From assembly GCF_030123365.1 (NCBI RefSeq), contig NZ_CP126107.1, positions 3,678,001 to 3,742,000 of the forward strand: a stretch of 64,000 nucleotides of DNA, given 5' to 3'. The notes beneath the pieces were generated by a model. The model worked only from the letters and a program-made list of their open reading frames with translations. It had not been told where the DNA came from and did not search any database. Origin of the DNA: Neobacillus sp. SuZ13. Lineage in GTDB: Bacteria; Bacillota; Bacilli; Bacillales; Cytobacillaceae. Of the stretch, positions 1 to 8,448 are shown piece after piece (within the stretch, counting starts at the first letter, position 1; every line of letters begins with the position of its first letter). The position numbers and the translations under genes are program-made.

Positions 1-1412
1 TAAAGTTGATCAGGATCAGCATCCGTTAGTAACAGTGTGGAATGGGTAGCGATTATGAACTCATGCTTCGTTTTTCCATCATCATTCTTGGACATTTGAT
101 GAAGTAGTTCCACAAATTGTTCGTTCCATGATTCATTTAAATGGACATCAGGTTCATCAAATAAAAAAAGTACATCTCCATTATCATAACTACGGGAAAG
201 TAACACAAGGCCTAGGCGCCCCAACCAAAGATACTCTCCGTCACTCAAGGAGATTTCATGAAAGAGTTGATCTGTTCGTTTATTTTTAAACATCAGGTGT
301 GCATCAACAAGAAAGCCTTCACGTTTAGCAACTAATAGTATGGTTAGAAGATCAAATGGGTTAATATCAGGCCCTAGCCCGTAACAGCGATATTCGTCAT
401 TTTCATGTCCTAGAATAGGAAAAAAAGCTATTCTCTCTTTCTTTGTACTTTTAGTTAAGACATGGCTCGCTATTTCATTCTTATCTCGAGAAATATTCCA
501 AGCATGGCAAATTTGTTGATTTTCGGGTAATTCTTTTTGTGTACTCATCCACTTTATTAACAATTGAAACCTTGGCGGTACTTGCTCCGTTTCAATTAAC
601 TCTTTTAACTTTTCTTCATCAACCACGAAGGTAATCCCAATTGGTATTACCCCACCGATCATATCTAGTAGCTTATTTCGAAGACTAATATATCTTTTAT
701 CGAGTTGAGGTTCTTTTTCAGAGTACAAAGAAGGTATAGCTGCACTTAAACAAATTAGAACAAATTTCGATGTTTCACCATTTATATATAAATACGAGGC
801 ATCATCGTAAAGTCGTTTCAAATTAATCAGGGAATGTTCAATCTCGAACATTTGCAAATCATAGTCTTGATCTTTTTGATCCCTGTATCGAGCATCATAA
901 ATATCACTTTTTATGGATTCCTCCGGTGAATGAAACAAAACATCTTCAAATATGTTAGTAGGACCTGAGGCATATCCAATGATTCGTCGAGGATGATACT
1001 CTTTCCATTCACTGAAGGGACGTTTGCGCAGATCAAGGCGTGTTCTTATCCCTTTTGAATCCACCACATGAACTTGTAATCGTGACTCCAAATCTATGTC
1101 CTGGCTATTACCAGTAAAATCCTGCTGAATCGATCGTATATTATCAACATTAGGCTCTACTTCAATTGTAATTTGTTCTCGATCATACTCTATTGAGTAC
1201 ACCAGTTCAAAATGAAATCCTGGAATTTCATCTTGCAAAATACGAGTAAAAATCAAACCAATCGCTTCAAGGAGTGACGTTTTACCGACACCATTGCGAC
1301 CAATTAAAAATCGAAAAGGATCTTTCCCCACACTCCTTTCAATATTTTTGAAGTTAATCATAAATTCACTCAATTGCTTATATTTTTTTATGTAAATCTT
1401 TTGTAATCTCAT
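1..1412 (-). CDS. ABC/AAA-type ATPase of a modification-linked operon (3' end outside window)
   Basis: At least 470 codons, cut by the left edge. The protein starts MRLQKIYIKK and has a Walker A at about residues 38-46 (GRNGVGKTS). Near the edge come an ABC-signature-like LSDGEY, a Walker B VLFLFDEPDVHLN and an H-loop IIATHST. This is the SMC/OLD-like ATPase arrangement (AAA_15/AAA_21) seen in many defence proteins. The start ATG at 1412 follows GGAGGGATTAATT and lies 4 bases after the methylase stop, so it is the third gene of a specificity-methylase-ATPase operon. Any C-terminal effector domain (TOPRIM, HNH or other) would lie off the window, so the enzyme activity is unknown. The ATPase fold is sure; a defence role is inferred from context. 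Confidence 0.85.
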   Translation of the reverse strand, partial: MRLQKIYIKKYKQLSEFMINFKNIERSVGKDPFRFLIGRNGVGKTSLLEAIGLIFTRILQDEIPGFHFELVYSIEYDREQITIEVEPNVDNIRSIQQDFTGNSQDIDLESRLQVHVVDSKGIRTRLDLRKRPFSEWKEYHPRRIIGYASGPTNIFEDVLFHSPEESIKSDIYDARYRDQKDQDYDLQMFEIEHSLINLKRLYDDASYLYINGETSKFVLICLSAAIPSLYSEKEPQLDKRYISLRNKLLDMIGGVIPIGITFVVDEEKLKELIETEQVPPRFQLLIKWMSTQKELPENQQICHAWNISRDKNEIASHVLTKSTKKERIAFFPILGHENDEYRCYGLGPDINPFDLLTILLVAKREGFLVDAHLMFKNKRTDQLFHEISLSDGEYLWLGRLGLVLLSRSYDNGDVLFLFDEPDVHLNESWNEQFVELLHQMSKNDDGKTKHEFIIATHSTLLLTDADPDQL

Positions 1413-1416
1413 ATAA

Positions 1417-3195
1417 TTAATCCCTCCGCAAGTTTGTCGCCCTCTTCCACAAAACAATTTTTAGAGGGTCCTGGAAATTTATTATACGATTGCTTTCATT
1501 GGAGGATTGTTTTGGATATAGCATTTCACTAGAAGAAACAGATTCAATTAAGCCGAGGGCATTCAATAATTCCGTAATTTGCTTAGCTTCTTGCACACCC
1601 AATTTCGTACTCTTATTCAAATTGTTATTCACAAGTTTTGCAGCCTCGTGGATGGCTAGTGGCTCTTTTGCATCCATAAATATATTGAATAATGCCTTTT
1701 GTTTTTCTGATAAATGTTCCCCTATTACATTCTTTACAGTCTTTAAATCTGCTTCAGCAGTGGTTGTTACAACTTCTTTGAAATCAGTCTCTACTCGGAA
1801 ATTTTCAGACTGTTCCTTAAAGTGCATTCTATAAAGTTCATCCATCTCGTCCTTTATTCCCCACTCAAGCTCCCTTATTTCATTTATTAAACGATTAGGA
1901 TCAAAATATTTCCTATTGACCAAACGCTTTCTATAGGCGGACGCAGCCAATTGAAATTGCTTCTTTTCAATTTCCGAGTAGGAGGTAATCCAAACATGAT
2001 CTTGGTTGGCATCCGGAATTTGTTCAAATTCAACATAAGCTCTCCATAAGTCAGTTAAGTCATCCCACAACCTCTCATCATTCCGTACCTGATTCGGTTT
2101 TTGATCAAACTCGTAAAACCATATTTGCCTATTAAGACTTCTTCTATTGGAAATAAGTAGAATTGAAGTCTTCATTCCAGTTCCAGGAAGAATACCAGCT
2201 GGTAGAGAAACGATTCCGTCGATTTGAAAGTTTAATAGTAAATTAGATCTAAAATCTACATCATATCGTATGTTGCTAGATAACATACCTTCAGGAACAA
2301 TAATTGCACAACGACCTTCTCTTTTTAATAATGAAAGTGCCAACTCAATAAACTCATAACTTCGTGTACCATTTTTGGAATAATGATTTCCCATCGAATA
2401 CCACATTGGGATATCCATATCACCATATCTTTTAGTGATAGGCGGATTAGTAATGACATAATCAAATTTTTCACGATGCTGTAGCTCTGGCAAAGCTAAA
2501 CTATCCTCATTATGTATCTCCATATAAGGCAGCCCTCGAAGAAACAAATTTAGTTGAGCTAACCTTGAAAGACCGGTATTTATTTCAAATCCTACAAAGC
2601 TCGAAGATTGCTGAAACTGTACATCGCTTGAATATCTTTGGTAGAGTACATGAAACTGTTCAACGAACGAGACAAGTAATGTCCCTGTTCCACATGCTGG
2701 ATCACAAATTGTAATATTTTCATATGGTACTTTTCTATGATCAATAAGAAGTTTGGCCATAGATTTAGCAAGGAGCCGTGGAGTCAAAATAAACCCAAAA
2801 TTTTGGCTATATGCTTTTTCCACTAGGAGTTCAAAAACATCTCCCAACCGAAACTCAAAATTATTATCAAAATACTTGTCCAATATAAAGACTATTCGCT
2901 CAAATACATTAGGACTAAAAGGGTATAAGGACCATTTCAAATCAAATCCAAATTGCCACTCTATAGTACGTTTCAATTCTTCTTGATAAAATTGACCGGC
3001 CCGGCCAGCCCCTTCATCCTTAAGAATGTTAAGCAAACCATTCCATAAGTTATCGTTTCGTTGAGTGCTTACTTTGAAATATAGCAAGTATAACAGATGC
3101 TCTAAAACTGCACTAGGATCGGATGATTTGCGATCCTGGCTTGCTACTTTCCATAACTCTTCTGTTACTCTCCGAAAATCATATTTTTCATTCAT
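1417..3195 (-). CDS. Type I-like N6-adenine DNA methylase (HsdM-like), atypical NPPI motif
   Basis: 592 aa. It shows the SAM-binding motif I DPACGTG (165-171) and motif IV as NPPI (250-253). Type I M subunits normally carry NPPF/Y/W, where the aromatic residue stacks on the flipped adenine, so Ile here is unusual. An alpha-helical N-terminal domain (about 1-130) precedes the Rossmann core (about 135-390). The C-terminal part (about 430-592) has helices and a possible winged-helix stretch instead of a simple HsdM tail. The gene lies 10 bases after the specificity gene and 4 bases before the ATPase gene. It should methylate adenine in a site read by the S subunit, unless NPPI marks a weak or inactive enzyme. 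No HsdR motor gene is visible in the window. Confidence 0.85.
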   Translation of the reverse strand: MNEKYDFRRVTEELWKVASQDRKSSDPSAVLEHLLYLLYFKVSTQRNDNLWNGLLNILKDEGAGRAGQFYQEELKRTIEWQFGFDLKWSLYPFSPNVFERIVFILDKYFDNNFEFRLGDVFELLVEKAYSQNFGFILTPRLLAKSMAKLLIDHRKVPYENITICDPACGTGTLLVSFVEQFHVLYQRYSSDVQFQQSSSFVGFEINTGLSRLAQLNLFLRGLPYMEIHNEDSLALPELQHREKFDYVITNPPITKRYGDMDIPMWYSMGNHYSKNGTRSYEFIELALSLLKREGRCAIIVPEGMLSSNIRYDVDFRSNLLLNFQIDGIVSLPAGILPGTGMKTSILLISNRRSLNRQIWFYEFDQKPNQVRNDERLWDDLTDLWRAYVEFEQIPDANQDHVWITSYSEIEKKQFQLAASAYRKRLVNRKYFDPNRLINEIRELEWGIKDEMDELYRMHFKEQSENFRVETDFKEVVTTTAEADLKTVKNVIGEHLSEKQKALFNIFMDAKEPLAIHEAAKLVNNNLNKSTKLGVQEAKQITELLNALGLIESVSSSEMLYPKQSSNESNRIINFQDPLKIVLWKRATNLRRD

Positions 3196-3205
3196 TTATC
3201 TTGAC

Positions 3206-4330
3206 TCACTCCATCCTTAAAGCTTCCCTGACTAGAAATTCATCAAAATATGTCTCATACAATAATTGCATTTTCTCTATAGCTATTCTACTGTCGGCTA
3301 TAATTTTGCTCGCCTTCACTGTTATTGAAGAAAATATTTGTTGATTTTGTATGCTAGGTATTTTAATCGATAGATCTGAAAGAATATCAATTATTTCTTT
3401 TCTACTTTTATTTTGAAAAATAAATTTAGAATGATGATAATTCACTTCCAAATATTTCGCTAAAAATTCATTGGAAATCTTCTGTAAAGGTTTGAGGCGT
3501 ATCCACTCGTTTGAAATAGCAACTGGCATTTCCCACCTGTGAATTCTTACTGGCTTGAATGTTTGCTCATCACTATATCGATACCATAATAAATCATCTT
3601 TATGAGCTATCACGTTTGGATATAATGACCCTCCATTCCCTTGTTTAACTTCTAATAAACAGTTTTCGAAATATTTCTTCGGCTTCCCTTTCAAAACAAA
3701 AGTACCACTTTGAAGAAGATTGGGTTGAACTTTTCTCCCAATTTCAATTTTTTCTACGAATTGCCCAAGAGTACTTATTGGTTCTGAATGAAGTCCCTTT
3801 TCTATAATTTCTCCATACTGAGCAAGAGTGTATTGGGACGCCAAAAGAATGAGGTTTTCATGTTTTCTTTTTATTGAGTCAATTTTTGACATCAAATTAA
3901 TTATATATTTTTGCTTCATTTTCGGTGGAAGAGTAATTATTAAATTACTTAGCCATCTCTGATTCCAGCGCTCCTTATGTTTCATTTGATGCCATCTCAA
4001 GACATGAAACAAATACTCCGGTAAAACATACTCCGAATTAACATATACGGCACAAACACTTTTTTCCACATAAGCCTCAATTTCTAGCAGTCCAATTCCA
4101 TGACTGAAACGGCCTAGTGAAACGAGAATCGTTCCACTAGGATATAAATTATATTGTTTTTGCGGATCACTTTTCTCATTTATTTGGGACTCCGATGAAA
4201 TTACTGGATACTTTGATAATGTACGGTGATTTACAACCTGGATCTTTTCAAAATATTCATTTCTACTTAAACTGCATTTTATTCCGATTTTAGCTATGTC
4301 TTGAAGAGGCACTTGTTGCCAATATTCCAT
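3206..4330 (-). CDS. Type I restriction-modification specificity subunit (HsdS-like)
   Basis: About 374 aa. The architecture is the classic HsdS one: a target-recognition domain (about 1-135), a long spacer helix (about 140-175), a second target-recognition domain (about 180-320) and a C-terminal helix. It supplies the DNA sequence specificity for the adjacent methylase. The ATG at 4330 is chosen because GAGGA lies 9 bases upstream; an ATG two codons earlier is too close to it. It is the first gene of the operon, followed by the methylase and the ATPase. Starting an operon with hsdS is less usual than hsdR/M first. The gene is intact, with no sign of inversion cassettes nearby. Confidence 0.8.
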   Translation of the reverse strand: MEYWQQVPLQDIAKIGIKCSLSRNEYFEKIQVVNHRTLSKYPVISSESQINEKSDPQKQYNLYPSGTILVSLGRFSHGIGLLEIEAYVEKSVCAVYVNSEYVLPEYLFHVLRWHQMKHKERWNQRWLSNLIITLPPKMKQKYIINLMSKIDSIKRKHENLILLASQYTLAQYGEIIEKGLHSEPISTLGQFVEKIEIGRKVQPNLLQSGTFVLKGKPKKYFENCLLEVKQGNGGSLYPNVIAHKDDLLWYRYSDEQTFKPVRIHRWEMPVAISNEWIRLKPLQKISNEFLAKYLEVNYHHSKFIFQNKSRKEIIDILSDLSIKIPSIQNQQIFSSITVKASKIIADSRIAIEKMQLLYETYFDEFLVREALRME

Positions 4331-4595
4331 AAACATCAATCCTCATCCATTATAAGGTGTTTGTATATACCTCAATCGTTTGTACTATGATAAAAAATCT
4401 ATAAAGGATCCTTAATTTTATTAAAAGCATTAAATGATGATAATTTAAGATCTGAAATAATTTCTAGCTACTTTGATTAAACTTCAAAAACGAAAAGCAT
4501 GACTAAATTGGAAGTTTGTAATACATCTATTTTTATTTATTAAACTCCAAAAAGGTTCTCTAACTACTATAGTTTTTCAAAAAGTATATGACATT

Positions 4596-6803
4596 CTATG
4601 ATTTTACTAGTGCATCTATTTTAAGTTTTTCTAAATAACTAATTATCGCTACTCTTTCTTTTTCTAATGCTTTATCTGTAATATCCAATGCAGGATAAAA
4701 AATACTAAGATTCCCATCAAAGTGGTTGAATTCATTCAATAATGTTTTTTTAGAAGCAAAAAATGCTCTATGTTTAATATTTTCCGTAACTTGTTTGCTC
4801 GAGAAAGCTTTAAAAATAATGCTACTCAGCATGTCGTATTTTTTTGTATTAATACCATACAAGTCCACTAAATCTTTTTCAACATTTAGCCTTAAATATA
4901 AATAATTTAATGTATGATATAGAGCTCTATTCAACATCTTATAATTATTATTATCCTTTAAAATTTTTGCACTAGTTACATTAAATGAAATAATATCTTG
5001 AGCACTTATTTCAACAGTCTTACTAAAAACTTTTGTAGGATTGATTAATCTTGAATAAATATCTGTTATATTTACCTTTTCAGTGTTATATCCATGCATT
5101 AACTGCGTTAATTTATTTTTAGACTCGTTATCTAACACTATTTGCGAATAACCCCTCAAAAAAGGTACTAAGGAAATTAAAAATGCATCTTCATCCTCTA
5201 CATCGTTAAAAATTTTTGTTTGTAACACTTCTAAAAGTTTAGGTATGGATAATAAAATTTCTTTCTCTTCCTGACCTACGGGAATTATTCCATTTACTTC
5301 ACCTTCAGTATTATTAAGTAAATACAAATTGAAAACATCCTTCTTCTGATGTTCTAATAATCGAATTAAATCCACATTATGACTCAATATAATTTGATTT
5401 TTATATTCTAAAAATCTAATTAATGCATATGCAATTTTATTTTTGAATATAGAATCAAAACTTGAAATTGGATCATCAATCATGATAAATTCTTTATCCG
5501 TATTTTTCGCTTTTAACAATTCAAATGTAAGTGAAATAAAATTTTGCTCTCCATTACTTAAGTGTAGTTCCGATCTATCCTTATTTAGTAATTGTTCATT
5601 TTCCATTAATATAGTTATTTTATTATCTTGATTTTTTTCCACTTTAAGCTCTTTGTCAATACTTTCGCTAATTATGTTCTGAATAAACAACATATCCTCT
5701 GCAACTAGTTCTAATTGTTCACTGATTACGTTCTTATATTCATCAAAAATCTCTTGCAATTCTTTATCTAAGGCACTTTGTATAAAAGAATTTTTAACTT
5801 CAACAGTATACATATTGATATAATCTTTAATTTCATCGGTTAATTTATCTAAGGATTGTAAATCTACGTCACTTAAAATATTATAAAGAATTTTTCTAAC
5901 CATAAAAGGATCTTTATCGATAAGCTTTCTCAAAACATTTTCTATTAATTTTTTTGATTCTTCATCCATATGTTCAAATATTTCTTTACTACTCTGAACT
6001 TTTTTATTTTTCAAATTCTCAATATCAATATTATGTGTTTCACAAACAATACAATCTGTTATGTAGTTAAATCTATTCAGTACTTCAACAGCAGTAGTGT
6101 TTTCTTCAATTTTTAATATATTTTGTGGTACGACTGAATCAAACTTTTTTTGTAAATCTAAGATTGTATTTATAAGTGAGGATTCGCCATCTAAATTATT
6201 AATTACGAAATCCATCTTCTCGCTATCAAACTCTTGTTTCTCACCATTAGTTTTATTTTCAGTAATATACTTTAGAATATCTTCATACTTAAGATTTTGC
6301 CCTTTACTTTTTTGATTAACTATATCTTTTAAAAAACTTTTTAATACCTCATCTTCGAAATAGCCAAAAATATTGCTTGTAACTTTCTTTAAACTATAAT
6401 CATTCTTTAAAATTTTATTTAGGTCATTAAAGAAATCACTAAAATTATTATCTAGTTTTTCTTTTAATTCGAATTCTTTTTTTATGTTATCTCCAACAAG
6501 AAAATCTGTTTCATTGCCCTGAATAATATTCCTTCCATTTTGATCACATATTATGTGAAATATATTTTGATTCTCATGAGTAAACTTGTCTCCATTATAT
6601 ATAACTTCATATTCTGTTCTATCATCTCGTGAAAATACTTTAGTTAGACTCGTTTTACCTGTACCATTAGGACCATAAAGCACTGCTATTTTATGATTTC
6701 TATCAAATTCTATTAAATTATTTTTATCAAGCGACTTAAAATCCGAGCAAAAAATATTTTCCTTAACTAACTTTTTTATTTTTAAACTATCTTTCTCATT
6801 CAT
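4596..6803 (-). CDS. AAA_13-family ATPase, RloC/PrrC-like, with CxxC zinc-hook candidate
   Basis: 735 aa. The N-terminal Walker A is GPNGTGKTS (about 44-52). A long helical insertion carries one CIVC motif (Cys251 and Cys254). The C-terminal half of the ATPase shows LSNGEQ, a Walker B MIDDPISSFD and the H-loop LSHN. Split ATPase halves around a helical arm with CxxC is the RloC/Rad50 plan; RloC and PrrC are tRNA anticodon nucleases that guard type I systems. The roughly 250-residue C-terminal region could be the effector. Arg, Glu and His occur there (around 679-694), but I cannot match the published PrrC triad. The start at 6803 is preceded by TTAGGAGA; an upstream ATG lacks a site. The gene is much more AT-rich than the metabolic genes to the right, suggesting transfer. 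Confidence 0.65.
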   Translation of the reverse strand: MNEKDSLKIKKLVKENIFCSDFKSLDKNNLIEFDRNHKIAVLYGPNGTGKTSLTKVFSRDDRTEYEVIYNGDKFTHENQNIFHIICDQNGRNIIQGNETDFLVGDNIKKEFELKEKLDNNFSDFFNDLNKILKNDYSLKKVTSNIFGYFEDEVLKSFLKDIVNQKSKGQNLKYEDILKYITENKTNGEKQEFDSEKMDFVINNLDGESSLINTILDLQKKFDSVVPQNILKIEENTTAVEVLNRFNYITDCIVCETHNIDIENLKNKKVQSSKEIFEHMDEESKKLIENVLRKLIDKDPFMVRKILYNILSDVDLQSLDKLTDEIKDYINMYTVEVKNSFIQSALDKELQEIFDEYKNVISEQLELVAEDMLFIQNIISESIDKELKVEKNQDNKITILMENEQLLNKDRSELHLSNGEQNFISLTFELLKAKNTDKEFIMIDDPISSFDSIFKNKIAYALIRFLEYKNQIILSHNVDLIRLLEHQKKDVFNLYLLNNTEGEVNGIIPVGQEEKEILLSIPKLLEVLQTKIFNDVEDEDAFLISLVPFLRGYSQIVLDNESKNKLTQLMHGYNTEKVNITDIYSRLINPTKVFSKTVEISAQDIISFNVTSAKILKDNNNYKMLNRALYHTLNYLYLRLNVEKDLVDLYGINTKKYDMLSSIIFKAFSSKQVTENIKHRAFFASKKTLLNEFNHFDGNLSIFYPALDITDKALEKERVAIISYLEKLKIDALVKS

Positions 6804-7365
6804 TATTACATCTCCTAACAACATCACTTTAAATCTAAAATATATTTTTTCTAATTTTACAAAAACATAAGAACCTCTTGTTCTTCAATACTACTAGCCT
6901 CTAAATTTTCTAATATCTTACTTTCTTTTGAATCTTAATTAAACTTCCATTTGTAACTTCAAAGAATGATAAGTAAATTATCAACATATCGTGATTACCC
7001 CATATTTTGAAGAGTTATAACGACTGTACTCCATGTTCCATATTTCAAAAAGTTCCCCCAGTTGCTGCCAGCGCCATCTTCTCCATATATTTATAGGCAA
7101 TCAAATCATGATATCAATTTAAATAAATAAATAAATAAATAAATTAGTCCAATATACCTTAATTCAATTATACTACTTTTTGTTTATTATATTGGAAATT
7201 TTAGTATTTATTAGAAATCTATCATGGTAATGGAAACTTAGACAGTTACAGCAAAACTATTCCCGCAATTCAATTGGTAAATTCTACATTTCTTAAAGAT
7301 TAACCACAAGAAACTATCTTAAAAGAATTTTCTGATTTTTAATACAGTTACCTATTACATAAAAG
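6804..7365. other. AT-rich gene-free stretch
   Basis: No credible gene is seen. It holds a short tetranucleotide run (AAAT/AATA repeats, 7120-7146). The promoter of the AAA_13 gene should lie at its left end. Confidence 0.5.
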
Positions 7366-7404
7366 GACACTCTAGGTCACCAAAACTTTGAGTGTCTTTT
7401 TTTT
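7366..7404 (+). terminator. Intrinsic terminator
   Basis: The stem GACACTC/GAGTGTC is followed by eight T on the plus strand. The minus strand reads CCTTTT after the stem, so it may work weakly in both directions. It ends the fragment at 7430-7642 when read from the minus strand. Confidence 0.7.
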
Positions 7405-7429
7405 GCATTTTTTAAGACATCTTGTGACG

Positions 7430-7642
7430 TTAGTTCGCCCCTTCAAAACCAGATTCTTTATATATTTGATACATATGTTCTCCCAAATATCCCTTTAGCT
7501 GGTTACGAAAGATGTCATCTTCCAGGACTTTTCCGAAAAATCCTTGTTTTTTTTCGAATCCTTCCACCACATAACACGTGAATTTTTTCCGGAATCCCAA
7601 TATAAAGTCATCAAAAAAATTATGCTGCTCTTGAGTCCGCAT
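7430..7642 (-). pseudogene. Short orphan fragment, possibly the C-terminal end of an HsdR-like protein
   Basis: 70 codons without an obvious ribosome binding site. The tail KVLEDDIFRNQLKGYLGEHMYQ (in part) resembles the C-terminal helices of type I restriction R subunits, where FF.K.L.D..F.N.L..YL...Y is a common pattern. This is recognition by eye and weak. If right, it is the only remnant of a restriction subunit near the specificity and methylase genes. It could equally be an unrelated small gene. Another frame over the same bases is also open, which argues against a strongly selected reading frame. Confidence 0.3.
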
Positions 7643-7853
7643 TGTTTTGCTGTATCAATGATTTGCAGAGAATTGAAGAATACGAAACAACTACAAAATT
7701 GAACTCTACGTATTTTATTATTGCCCCCCATTTGCTTTAATAAATTTTTATTATAGTTAACTTTTACACCTTCCTCATATCTACGTATGTGACATCTGTG
7801 TGTAAAATGAGAATCCTTTGTTAAAGCAGCATGGGTCGCATTTCTTGTTCTAA

Positions 7854-7885
7854 CCCCCTTACCAAGAGCTGTCTTGGCCAGGGGG
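7854..7885. repeat. 32-bp interrupted inverted repeat
   Basis: CCCCCT..CCAAG and CTTGG..AGGGGG form a strong GC-rich hairpin without a T-tract. Its role is unknown; it lies just downstream of the orphan gene at 7910-8236. Confidence 0.5.
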
Positions 7886-7909
7886 TAATATCCTTTCGAG
7901 TTAAAGATT

Positions 7910-8236
7910 CTACCCCCGATCGCGTAGCCTTTTCGCTACGTCTGCTTCAGAATCAAGCCAGTTGACATCGCTATCATAAGACTCAGCAATGTCCTCGAGA
8001 ATAGATCCGACATAGGGGTAGTAAAAGTGCAAACTCTCCGCCTTAGCACGGTATTCAGCTGCGAGTTTGCGCTCCTGTTCAGCCCCTTCGCCTCGCCAGT
8101 GGTCACGGCGAGAATTACGCACCCCTACGAAAAAACCCCTTCCAATATCTAGAGATGCTATTCTTCGAGTACACTTAACGTGTGAGCATGGCGTACCGAC
8201 ATTAATCTTATACGACCACATTTCTTTTGACACCAT
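7910..8236 (-). CDS. Orphan hypothetical protein or C-terminal fragment, GC-richer than surroundings
   Basis: 108 codons. From about residue 33 it reads like one compact helical domain, containing GFFVGVRNSRRDHW, then EQERKLAAEYRAKAESL and YPYVGSILEDIAESYD. Similar-looking tails occur on large hypothetical proteins of Actinobacteria, but I cannot name the family. The first 30 residues do not look like part of that domain, so this is probably a 3' gene remnant whose start is lost. Its base composition and use of Gly/Arg codons differ from the AT-rich genes on its left. It sits directly beside the first tRNA-Sec remnant, a typical place for debris of integrated elements. Confidence 0.45.
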   Translation of the reverse strand: MVSKEMWSYKINVGTPCSHVKCTRRIASLDIGRGFFVGVRNSRRDHWRGEGAEQERKLAAEYRAKAESLHFYYPYVGSILEDIAESYDSDVNWLDSEADVAKRLRDRG

Positions 8237-8352
8237 TTGAATGATTTTTTGTAAAAAACCCCTCTATTTGAGGACACTGCAAAACACTTACATTTTTTAG
8301 AAGAAACGTTATTTTTCTCGGCAATTTTTTATTGATATATGGTCTCTGTAAT

Positions 8353-8420
8353 CGGGACTACGTGGGAATCGAACCCACCAGACCTGGCACGCAGGTCTCA
8401 AGCAGTTTTGAAGACTGTGG
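8353..8420 (-). pseudogene. tRNA-Sec 3'-half remnant, copy 1
   Basis: The minus strand reads an anticodon loop CTTCAAA (anticodon TCA), a long variable arm GACCTG-CGTGC-CAGGTC, a T arm GTGGG-TTCGATT-CCCAC and part of the 3' acceptor strand. A UCA anticodon plus a long extra arm is the mark of selenocysteine tRNA. The 5' half (acceptor 5' strand and D arm) is missing and the encoded CCA is lost, so it cannot be functional. Two more copies lie in the same orientation at 13274-13344 and 53406-53476. The 3' half of a tRNA gene is what integrative elements leave at their attachment sites. Confidence 0.75.
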
Positions 8421-8448
8421 TGGGGAACACAGAACATTGCTTTTTTAA

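Noticed and set aside
7495..7731. 78-codon open frame
   Set aside because: It overlaps the 7430-7642 fragment in another frame and has no family resemblance or start signal.
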